Source of the DNA: Paracoccaceae bacterium
GTDB lineage: Bacteria > Pseudomonadota > Alphaproteobacteria > Rhodobacterales > Rhodobacteraceae
Length of the DNA stretch: 5,981 nucleotides
Assembly (NCBI GenBank): GCA_023134935.1
Contig: JAGLUD010000401.1
Coordinates: 1-5,981 of the forward strand
Direction of reading: 5' to 3'
The notes beneath the pieces are model-generated. The model made no database searches and was not told the DNA's origin. It saw only the letters and a program-made list of their open reading frames with translations. Positions 1-5,651 of this stretch are shown piece by piece (the first letter of the stretch is position 1; each line of letters opens with the position of its first letter). Made by a program: the position numbers and the translations under genes.

Positions 1-158
1 GATGATGGATCGACGAAACCCGCGATGGCCAATAGCAATGTGGATTTCCCCCCGCCTGACGGGCCGATAATGGCGGTAGTTCCGTGTCCAATTGTCAAAT
101 CAGCACGCAGAGAAAAATCAGTCTGCTGGATAAGTAGCTTTTCAAGTTTGATGTCCAA
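1..158 (-). CDS. thiQ: Thiamine/TPP ABC transporter ATP-binding protein (N-terminal part, cut by window edge)
   Basis: ThiQ is the cytoplasmic ATPase that powers the ThiBPQ importer of thiamine and its phosphates. Only the first 52 codons lie in the window; the gene runs off the left edge. The translation begins (M)DIKLEKLLIQQ and reaches the Walker A loop GPSGGGKST at residues 32-40, followed by LLLAIAGF, a typical ABC ATPase start. The start is TTG at 158-156. No in-frame ATG exists before Walker A, and a strong GGAGGT sits 4 bases upstream of the TTG (163-168). The gene overlaps the end of thiP by 17 bases, so the two are probably translationally coupled. ABC ATPases look alike at this end, so the thiamine assignment rests on the operon: ThiB, ThiP and the TPP riboswitch upstream. 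The signature motif, Walker B and H-loop lie outside the window. Confidence 0.93.
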   Translation of the reverse strand, partial: MDIKLEKLLIQQTDFSLRADLTIGHGTTAIIGPSGGGKSTLLLAIAGFVDPS

Positions 159-1725
159 GGCGACCTCCGCGATCAAAAAGCCAGAATAGTGTCAGCGTAA
201 GAGCAACCAATACCAGAGCAACACTGGCCGCCTCGTCCATGCGATACGCCCCCATCAACCGATACATGATTAAGGGTAATGTTTCGACGTCTGGAGGGGC
301 AAACAGCGTGATAACACCCAGATCGCCCATCGACAACGCTGCCGCTAAGCCCGTCGAAAATCCTAAAGGCTGGCGAATGGCTGGCCATGTGGTTAGGCGA
401 AAACGGCTCCAACCGCGCATATCAAGACTGCTTGTCAGCCTCCCGTAAGTCTCGCGGTTGTGCTGCAATGCGGGCAGCAATGCTCGCAATGCAAGCGGAA
501 GGCTGATGGCGGCGTTAACCAATGCGGTGACGGGCAACGCAAGGGCGAACGGGTCGGCAATCGGATGAATGATGATAAACAACCCTGTGCCCAAAACGAA
601 TGGTGAGGCGGCGAGCGTTAACAACCCTGCCCCCTCGATCATTGAGGACATCTTATTGTGTTGGCTTTTCAGCCTGTCGATAAACCCAGCCAGTGCCAAT
701 GCAAGCAGCACGGACAGGCTGGCCGAAAACAGTGCAACCGTCAGGCTGTTAAGGATGGCCGGCCATATGGTGACAGGCAGGCTTGTTAGTGCGGGAAGAC
801 CTCGGCCGATGACAGCGAGAAGTGGTGCGCCGAGGAACCCGGTGACAGCGAACAGAACCAGCCCATCTTGCCAAAGCATCAATTTGGAGGAAACGTCCCA
901 GCGCTGCGTCACTGCAGACAATCCACCGCCAAATGCAACTGGCACAGCCGCGCGTAGCGACCAAAAGGCAATGATCGCGCAGATAACAAACTGGATCAGT
1001 CCCAGTGTGGCCGCCTTTCCTAAATCGAATTCGAACCGCACCGCTTGATAAATCGCCAACTCAACCGTCGTTGCCTTGGGCCCGCCGCCTAGAGTTAGCG
1101 CGACAGCAAAACTGGTGATACATAGGAGGAAAACCAGCAGGAATGCACCCGGCAACATGCTTCGCAGCATCGGTAGTTCTAACCGCAAGAATACGTCTTT
1201 GGGCGACATGCCCAGTTGCGCGCTTAGTCGGAAGTGTTCGACAGGAATACGCCCCCAGCCCTGTAATATAAGGCGCGTTACCAGCGGTAAGTTGAAGAAT
1301 ACATGTGCCAGCAAGACCCCTGACAGACCATAGATGTTCAACCGCTCCGCACCGACGGATTGTAATATCTGCGATACAAACCCCGAGCGCCCCCAAATGG
1401 CCAGCAATCCGAAAATGGCGACGATAACCGGCAGTAAGAACGGCGCCCCGAGTAGGGTGATCAATACCGAACGCCCGCGAAAGGATCGGCGCGCCAGTGC
1501 GCGGGCGACGGGAATTGCCAACACGACACTGATGCCAGCTGATAAACCGGCCTGAAAAAGCGTAAATCGAACGGCAGCCCAGTCGGCGCTGGTTAATGTG
1601 GCCGACGTGCCGGACCTTAGCGAGAGTGCCACCAGCGGGCCAACCACCAGCAGCGCCACAAAAAGCAGCGCTGCCAGACCCGACCAGCGGATCGCAGGGC
1701 TTATTTGCTGAGGGCGGATAACCAT
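142..1725 (-). CDS. thiP: Thiamine/TPP ABC transporter permease (fused two-domain)
   Basis: Inner-membrane channel of the ThiBPQ importer, taking thiamine or TPP from ThiB and coupling to the ThiQ ATPase. The 527 residues fit the roughly 530 usual for ThiP, in which two permease domains are fused in one chain. About 12 hydrophobic segments are visible by eye, near residues 14-36, 55-78, 86-112, 130-157, 189-212, 238-262, 285-308, 323-349, 363-387, 395-417, 453-477 and 500-517. Each half has a cytoplasmic EAA-type coupling loop. The first (about 162-186) is standard, with Gly172 and Pro185. The second (about 425-449) carries Asp435 where the conserved Gly is expected. The stretch SMGDLGVITLF (465-475) is ThiP-like. 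The ATG at 1725 lies 25 bases inside thiB, with AGAGG about 10 bases upstream, so coupling to thiB translation is likely. No frameshift is seen. The family is secure; only the exact substrate (thiamine, TMP or TPP) is open. Confidence 0.95.
   Translation of the reverse strand: MVIRPQQISPAIRWSGLAALLFVALLVVGPLVALSLRSGTSATLTSADWAAVRFTLFQAGLSAGISVVLAIPVARALARRSFRGRSVLITLLGAPFLLPVIVAIFGLLAIWGRSGFVSQILQSVGAERLNIYGLSGVLLAHVFFNLPLVTRLILQGWGRIPVEHFRLSAQLGMSPKDVFLRLELPMLRSMLPGAFLLVFLLCITSFAVALTLGGGPKATTVELAIYQAVRFEFDLGKAATLGLIQFVICAIIAFWSLRAAVPVAFGGGLSAVTQRWDVSSKLMLWQDGLVLFAVTGFLGAPLLAVIGRGLPALTSLPVTIWPAILNSLTVALFSASLSVLLALALAGFIDRLKSQHNKMSSMIEGAGLLTLAASPFVLGTGLFIIIHPIADPFALALPVTALVNAAISLPLALRALLPALQHNRETYGRLTSSLDMRGWSRFRLTTWPAIRQPLGFSTGLAAALSMGDLGVITLFAPPDVETLPLIMYRLMGAYRMDEAASVALVLVALTLTLFWLFDRGGRLGHQT
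163..168 (-). promoter_or_regulatory. Ribosome binding site that fixes the TTG start of thiQ
   Basis: GGAGGT on the minus strand, 4 bases before a TTG codon and inside the 3' end of thiP. It is the only good Shine-Dalgarno sequence near the N-terminus of the ATPase, so it decides in favour of the non-ATG start at 158. Confidence 0.7.
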
Positions 1726-2690
1726 TCGGCTAATGCCTCTTTGCGTATGGCTTCGACTTCATCAATCGGAATCAGCAGAGCTTCTTCCGGCTGGTTTTCT
1801 GCGACAAACCCATCTGGCAAACCGTTTGAGGGCAGGATCGCCGGATACATCCAGTTGGTCGTCGGGATTATGGTTTGGAAAGTGTCTGACATCATGAATT
1901 CCAGAAAATCATCCGCAAGCTGCCCGTGTTCTGATCCAGCAACTTTAGCGGCGACTTCAATTTGCATGTAGTGCCCCTCCTCAAAAATTGCGGCCGCTTT
2001 AGTGTCGTCCTCTTCGGCAATCAAATGATAAGCTGGCGACGTTGTATAGCTCAGCACCATGTCGGCCTCGCCCTCAAGGAACATGCCGTAAGCCTCTGAC
2101 CAACCTTTGGTCACGGTGACTATTCGTGGCGACAATTCTTCCCACGCTTCGGCAGCCCCGTTACCATAGATTTCCTTCACCCAAAGTAACAAACCTAGCC
2201 CGGGGGTCGAACTTCGCGGGTCTTGAATAATGATGCTTATATCACTTTTGCGCAGCTGATCGAAGCTGGTGGGTGCATCCGGCAATTGCGTTTTATCGTA
2301 AATAAACGCAAAATACCCCCAGTCATAAGGCAAGAATACATCGTCCGACCACACGACAGGTAGATCCAAATCTGAAGGAATGCCGTTATGTGGTGCGAAC
2401 ATATCGGTGGCCTTGGCATTCGCGATTAAGCTTGTATCCAACCCCAAAACGACATCCGCTTTTGTGCGTGCGCCTTCCAGCTTCAGTCGCGATAAAAGTG
2501 CCGCGCCGTCGCCAGCACCGACGAACACAAGATCGCATCCGCAAGTTTCTTCGAAAGCGGCCTCGACCGCGGGGCCAGGGCCCCAATCAGACACGAAGCT
2601 GTCGTAGGTGTAGACCGTTAAGGTCGGAGTTTCAGCCCAAGTAGCACCACCAAAGGTGACTAGGGCCGCAGCGAGAAGGGATCGTTTCAT
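1701..2690 (-). CDS. thiB: Thiamine/TPP-binding periplasmic protein of ABC transporter
   Basis: Periplasmic receptor that captures thiamine, TMP or TPP and delivers it to ThiP. I start it at the ATG at 2690, giving 329 residues (E. coli ThiB is about 327). GGAGG is placed 5 bases upstream; an in-frame ATG at 2702 overlaps that ribosome binding site and is unlikely. Residues 1-19 form a Sec signal peptide (MKRS, hydrophobic core, TWA then ET). ThiB-type blocks follow: LTVYTYDSF at 24-32, DWGPGP at 35-40, KADVVLGLD at 77-85, QDPRSSTPGLGLLLW at 156-170, VTKGWSEAYG at 193-202, LSYTTSPAYH at 213-222 and NWMYP at 279-283. The aromatic residues that sandwich TPP in E. coli ThiB, as I recall them, appear kept (Trp36, Trp197, Tyr215, Tyr221, Trp280). 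Cys50 and Cys52 resemble a cysteine pair in the E. coli protein. It is the first gene of thiBPQ, directly behind a TPP riboswitch, which makes an iron or polyamine binding protein unlikely. Confidence 0.96.
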   Translation of the reverse strand: MKRSLLAAALVTFGGATWAETPTLTVYTYDSFVSDWGPGPAVEAAFEETCGCDLVFVGAGDGAALLSRLKLEGARTKADVVLGLDTSLIANAKATDMFAPHNGIPSDLDLPVVWSDDVFLPYDWGYFAFIYDKTQLPDAPTSFDQLRKSDISIIIQDPRSSTPGLGLLLWVKEIYGNGAAEAWEELSPRIVTVTKGWSEAYGMFLEGEADMVLSYTTSPAYHLIAEEDDTKAAAIFEEGHYMQIEVAAKVAGSEHGQLADDFLEFMMSDTFQTIIPTTNWMYPAILPSNGLPDGFVAENQPEEALLIPIDEVEAIRKEALAEWLSALSK

Positions 2691-2694
2691 ATGG

Positions 2695-2741
2695 TCCTCC
2701 AATTACTGCGACGCATGAGATAGGAGGAACGGTTGCCCGTT
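2695..2741 (-). promoter_or_regulatory. Putative translational expression platform of the TPP riboswitch (anti-SD/SD)
   Basis: Between the aptamer and thiB, the minus strand carries TCCTCC (2723-2728), which is perfectly complementary to the thiB Shine-Dalgarno GGAGGA (2695-2700) across a 22-base loop. The pairing would hide the ribosome binding site. Just upstream, AACGG-GCAA-CCGTT (2728-2741) can form a 5-bp hairpin closed by a GNRA-type loop; it shares one base with the anti-SD. The anti-SD can instead pair with aptamer bases: TAGGG at the 3' side of the aptamer matches TCCTA, counting one G-U pair. A ligand-dependent switch of this kind is a common mode in Gram-negative TPP riboswitches. 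No U-run follows a hairpin, so transcription termination is less likely. The pairings were worked out by eye, without energy calculation. Confidence 0.6.
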
Positions 2742-2828
2742 GCACCTTCCCTACGCCGGCATGATCCGGTTCAGGTTCAACGGGTTCGCATTTTTGCGTC
2801 TCAGCCATTTCTGACCCCCCGAGGCAGC
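2741..2828 (-). ncRNA. TPP riboswitch (THI-box aptamer) in the thiBPQ leader
   Basis: Cis-acting RNA that binds thiamine pyrophosphate and represses the importer when TPP is plentiful. Read on the minus strand, all THI-box hallmarks occur in order: a G-run at the 5' side, CTGAGA (2799-2804), ACCC, ACCTGA (2771-2776), then CCGGATCATGCCGG followed by CGTAGGGA. Helices seen by eye are: P1, GCCT (2822-2825) with AGGT (2744-2747), including one G-U pair; P2, GGGT with ACCC; a very short P3, GTCA-GAAA-TGGC; an optional extra hairpin, CGCA-AAAA-TGCG, between CTGAGA and ACCC; and the P5 hairpin, CCGG with loop ATCAT and GCCGG. The location about 50 bases upstream of thiB on the same strand fits exactly. 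Identification is firm; the outer boundaries are approximate. Confidence 0.96.
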
Positions 2829-2832
2829 GCCG

Positions 2833-2860
2833 ACACTAGCTTTAACCGCCAGAATTGCAA
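2833..2860 (-). promoter_or_regulatory. Possible sigma70-type promoter for thiBPQ
   Basis: On the minus strand, TTGCAA (2855-2860) and TAGTGT (2833-2838) are 16 bases apart. Transcription would begin near 2826, right at the first paired base of the riboswitch aptamer, which is where a start is needed. The -10 match is weak, so this rests mostly on position. Confidence 0.35.
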
Positions 2861-2929
2861 GGGGTGTGATTAAAAGGGCTTTTTACGCAGCTTGGCTTGC
2901 GGTATTGAACAGGTAAAGGAGTTAGCACC

Positions 2930-4030
2930 ATGTCCATGAATTCATTCGGCCATCTGTTTCGTGTAACCACTTGGGGCGAAAGCCACGGTCCTGCCTTGGG
3001 TGCGGTGGTTGACGGCTGCCCGCCGAATGTGCCGCTGACGGCTGAAATGTTGCAGCACTGGCTGGACAAACGTAAACCGGGGCAAAACAAGTTCACGACA
3101 CAACGGCAAGAGGCCGATCAAGTCGAGATTTTGTCCGGTGTGTTTGAGGGGAAGACGACGGGTACACCGATTCAGTTGATGATCCGCAATACGGATCAGC
3201 GATCCAAGGATTATGGCGACATTCACGAAAAATTCCGGCCCGGACATGCGGATATCACCTACTTCCAGAAATACGGTAACCGCGACCATCGCGGTGGTGG
3301 CCGATCCAGCGCACGTGAAACGGCGGCACGCGTCGCGGCTGGTGGTGTGGCACGTGAGGTTCTCAAATCGCTGCTCCCCGAATTGAAAATCACCGGTTAT
3401 ATGGTGCAAATGGGGCCACACAAAATTGATCGTGATAATTTCGATTTGGCGGAAATAGAGGCGAACCCATTCTGGACTCCAGACGCAGAAATGGCTGCAA
3501 AATGGGATGAATATTTGTCCGGCTTACGCAAATCTGGCAGTTCAGTTGGTGCCGTAGTCGAGGTTATTGCCTCGGGTCTGCCCGCGGGCGTTGGCGCACC
3601 AGTTTATGCTAAGTTGGACACGGAAATTGCCACTGCGATGATGTCGATAAACGCCGTAAAGGCCGTCGAGATTGGTGCGGGGATGGATGCCGCCACGCTG
3701 ACAGGTGAAGAAAATGCTGATGAGATTACGATGGGGCCAGATGGGCCGATTTATTCCAGCAATCATGCAGGCGGTATTTTGGGTGGTATTTCGACGGGGC
3801 AGGATGTGGTTTGCCGGTTCGCGGTTAAACCAACGTCGTCAATTCTGACTCCGCGGAACACGATCACTAAATCGGGCGAGAATACCGAGATCATTACCAA
3901 GGGTCGCCACGATCCATGTGTAGGAATTCGTGCGGTTCCGGTTGGCGAGGCGATGATGGCATGCGTGTTGTTGGATCAGGTCCTGCTGCATCGCGGGCAG
4001 ATCGGTGAAAATCAGGGACATATTGGTTAA
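2930..4030 (+). CDS. aroC: Chorismate synthase
   Basis: Catalyses the last step of the shikimate pathway: EPSP loses phosphate to give chorismate, the precursor of aromatic amino acids, folate and ubiquinone. The enzyme is cytosolic and needs reduced FMN. The 366 residues match the usual 350-400. Family signatures are all present: WGESHG at 15-20 (catalytic His19), FRPGHAD at 102-108 (catalytic His106), [17 protein letters not shown] at 118-134, and [18 protein letters not shown] at 325-342. The Arg-rich central segment binds FMN and substrate in known structures. The ATG at 2930 has AAGGAG 8 bases upstream; a second in-frame ATG two codons later is possible but worse spaced. The channel gene follows after 8 bases on the same strand, suggesting co-transcription. 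It is divergent from thiB, sharing about 100 bases of upstream DNA. No aroC promoter stands out. The gene is intact. Confidence 0.98.
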   Translation: MSMNSFGHLFRVTTWGESHGPALGAVVDGCPPNVPLTAEMLQHWLDKRKPGQNKFTTQRQEADQVEILSGVFEGKTTGTPIQLMIRNTDQRSKDYGDIHEKFRPGHADITYFQKYGNRDHRGGGRSSARETAARVAAGGVAREVLKSLLPELKITGYMVQMGPHKIDRDNFDLAEIEANPFWTPDAEMAAKWDEYLSGLRKSGSSVGAVVEVIASGLPAGVGAPVYAKLDTEIATAMMSINAVKAVEIGAGMDAATLTGEENADEITMGPDGPIYSSNHAGGILGGISTGQDVVCRFAVKPTSSILTPRNTITKSGENTEIITKGRHDPCVGIRAVPVGEAMMACVLLDQVLLHRGQIGENQGHIG

Positions 4031-4038
4031 AGGATAAA

Positions 4039-4827
4039 ATGATGGAATGGTTTACAGATTTATTGGTTAACGTTTTCTTTGCAGCGGCGATATTGGTCGG
4101 TGCGGTATGGTTATCAGGTTTCGTTGGAAGCCAACTTCGTGCCCTTGGCAAACAATACGAAGAACTGGACGAGACACTGTTTGGGTTTCTAGCCAGCATT
4201 GCACGTTACACAATCCTGATTTTTGCAACTATTTTTGTACTCGCTCGCTTTGGGGTGCAGACAACTTCGTTGGTGGCGCTGGTCGGTGCGGCCGGTTTGG
4301 CCATCGGTCTGGCGTTACAAGGCACGCTGTCCAACCTAGCGGCTGGCGTCATGTTGTTGGGGTTTCGGCCCTTCAAAATTGGCGATTACATTACGGCGGC
4401 TGGCGAATCCGGTACCGTAAACTCAATTAGACTGTTCACCGTCGAACTCGTCACGCCTGATAACGTGCAGGTCACGATCCCTAACGGGGACATTTGGGCA
4501 TCTTCGATCACGAACTACTCGGTTTACGACACGCGTCGCGCCGAATGGGTTTTCGGGGTTTCCTACGATTCCGACCTGAAGAAGGCCGAGAAAATTCTGC
4601 ACGAACTAATCGAAGCGGATGACCGGTCCCACATGGAACCGGCACCGTTCGTTAAGGTAACGAACCTAGGTGACAGCTCGGTCGATTTCACAGTGCGCGT
4701 TTGGTGTGATCGCTCCGACCACTGGAATTTCAAATGTGACATGACCCGTGCGGTCAAGGACGCGTTCGACAAGGGTGGGATTGATATTCCGTACCCGACT
4801 GTCACACAAATTCAGGTTTCGAACTAA
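4039..4827 (+). CDS. Small-conductance mechanosensitive channel, MscS family
   Basis: Inner-membrane channel that opens when membrane tension rises and releases solutes during hypo-osmotic shock. The 262 residues are close to E. coli MscS (286), so this is the minimal three-helix type without extra sensor domains. Helices lie near 6-29, 47-70 and 75-107. The pore helix contains VGAAGLAIGLALQG (82-95), nearly identical to the E. coli pore. Leu87 and Leu91 match the hydrophobic seal, and Gln94-Gly95 the kink. GFRPFKIGDYI (108-118) and TIPNGDIW (146-153) open the beta domain, and GVSYDSD (173-179) and GIDIPYP (247-253) belong to the cytoplasmic cage. AAAGGA, overlapping the aroC stop, is 4 bases from the first ATG (4039) and 7 from the next (4042), so either may be used. 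Its stop overlaps the end of the opposing gene by 4 bases. No osmotic-stress regulatory site is recognised. E. coli mscS (yggB) is a homologue by family, but orthology is not shown here. Confidence 0.94.
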   Translation: MMEWFTDLLVNVFFAAAILVGAVWLSGFVGSQLRALGKQYEELDETLFGFLASIARYTILIFATIFVLARFGVQTTSLVALVGAAGLAIGLALQGTLSNLAAGVMLLGFRPFKIGDYITAAGESGTVNSIRLFTVELVTPDNVQVTIPNGDIWASSITNYSVYDTRRAEWVFGVSYDSDLKKAEKILHELIEADDRSHMEPAPFVKVTNLGDSSVDFTVRVWCDRSDHWNFKCDMTRAVKDAFDKGGIDIPYPTVTQIQVSN

Positions 4828-5585
4828 ACCAACCCTGCGCACCGCTGGACTTCTTCGTCACCCATGAATAATTCCTGACCAAGGAATTCATCGGCATCTG
4901 GTGTGCACATCCACGCGATCGCTTGCGCAGGCCATTCCGGTTTGTAATGGTCTGACGGATCCATCTGGCTGACTGGATTAATCCCAGACGCTTTGATCGC
5001 CGACTGCATATATGTCGCGACCGTTCCCGGGCGAAACCCGAGGAATCGGATATGATCGTTTTCATGCTCCAACTGCACGTTGTTTAATAACATCGCAGTC
5101 GCCGCTTTGGCCGCGCAGTAATGGCTCCAACCTTCCAACGGGGAATGTGCTGCGCCCGAACTTATATTGATAATGGTACCACTTTGTTGTTCCTGCATGA
5201 CTGGTAACACCGCGCGCAATCCATTGTACGCACCAATCAAATTGATCTGAACCGCGTGCGTCCAGCTTGCCGGGTTTGATGTGGCCAGCGGGCCGATTGG
5301 GTCAATTACGCCAGCATTTGCAACGAAAATGTCCAGCTTGCCGTAGGTATCAATGCATTTCGCGACAGTGCGTTCCATCGCCTGATAGTTGGATACGTCA
5401 CAGGCAACTGCAACTGCGTTGCCACCACCCTCGCGAATTCTTGCAGCATTAGATTCAATTTGATCAACTGTACGCGCCGCGAGCACCACCGAAGCGCCGG
5501 CCTTGGCCAATGTAACGGCCGTTGCCGCGCCGATGCCACGGCTAGCACCTGTGATAATTGCAACTTTTCCGGACAAATCGTGCAT
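4824..5585 (-). CDS. SDR-family NAD(P)-dependent oxidoreductase
   Basis: Classical short-chain dehydrogenase/reductase, cytosolic, 253 residues (the family norm is about 250). Cofactor loop TGASRGIG is at 12-19, CDV with Asp63, NAG at 90-92, helix Asn115, catalytic Ser in NISSG (140-144), YCAAK with Tyr156 and Lys160, and FRPGTVAT at 184-191. Arg16 in the glycine motif and Arg38 just after the second strand suggest NADP(H) over NAD(H). The substrate is unknown. The ISSGAAHSPLEGWSHY block resembles sepiapterin/benzil reductase-like SDRs more than FabG, a weak inference. The start is the ATG at 5585, with GGAGG 4 bases upstream (5590-5594); an in-frame ATG at 5630 would add 15 residues of non-family sequence and has no better site. 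It lies 66 bases downstream of fliP on the same strand, so it could be read through from the flagellar operon or use its own promoter. It converges on the channel gene with a 4-base overlap. Confidence 0.94.
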   Translation of the reverse strand: MHDLSGKVAIITGASRGIGAATAVTLAKAGASVVLAARTVDQIESNAARIREGGGNAVAVACDVSNYQAMERTVAKCIDTYGKLDIFVANAGVIDPIGPLATSNPASWTHAVQINLIGAYNGLRAVLPVMQEQQSGTIINISSGAAHSPLEGWSHYCAAKAATAMLLNNVQLEHENDHIRFLGFRPGTVATYMQSAIKASGINPVSQMDPSDHYKPEWPAQAIAWMCTPDADEFLGQELFMGDEEVQRCAGLV

Positions 5586-5608
5586 GGAACCTCCATTGAA
5601 TTTTTGTA

Positions 5609-5637
5609 ATTCTGGGCTGGGACTGAGCAATAATCAA
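5609..5637 (-). promoter_or_regulatory. Possible promoter for the SDR gene
   Basis: Minus-strand TTGATT (5632-5637) and CAGAAT (5609-5614) are separated by 17 bases; each matches 4 of 6 consensus positions. The start of transcription would fall near 5602, leaving a short leader of about 17 bases that still holds the GGAGG site (5590-5594). This would let the gene be expressed apart from fliP. Weak, by-eye evidence. Confidence 0.3.
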
Positions 5638-5651
5638 CCCATGTGAAAAAT

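Noticed and set aside
569..1048. 159-codon plus-strand open frame inside thiP
   Set aside because: Antisense to a clear membrane permease; its protein is low-complexity Ser/Asn/Arg/Pro-rich with no family motif and no convincing ribosome binding site.
142..2690. Reading the transporter as an iron (Fbp type) or polyamine importer
   Set aside because: The binding protein carries ThiB-specific blocks, the permease is a fused ThiP, and a TPP riboswitch precedes the operon.
2687..2716. Nine-codon upstream reading frame (ATG at 2716) ending in a TGA that overlaps the thiB ATG
   Set aside because: No Shine-Dalgarno sequence precedes it; the bases upstream are the pyrimidine-rich anti-SD. It lies inside the riboswitch expression platform and its product has no recognisable features.
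2871..2885. AAAAGGGCTTTTT hairpin-like element upstream of aroC, resembling a terminator
   Set aside because: Only four or five A-T/G-C pairs with a tiny loop, and no gene ends nearby on either strand for it to terminate.
2942..3421. 159-codon minus-strand open frame inside aroC
   Set aside because: Mirror of a strongly conserved coding sequence; no domain features, and the aroC frame explains the bases fully.
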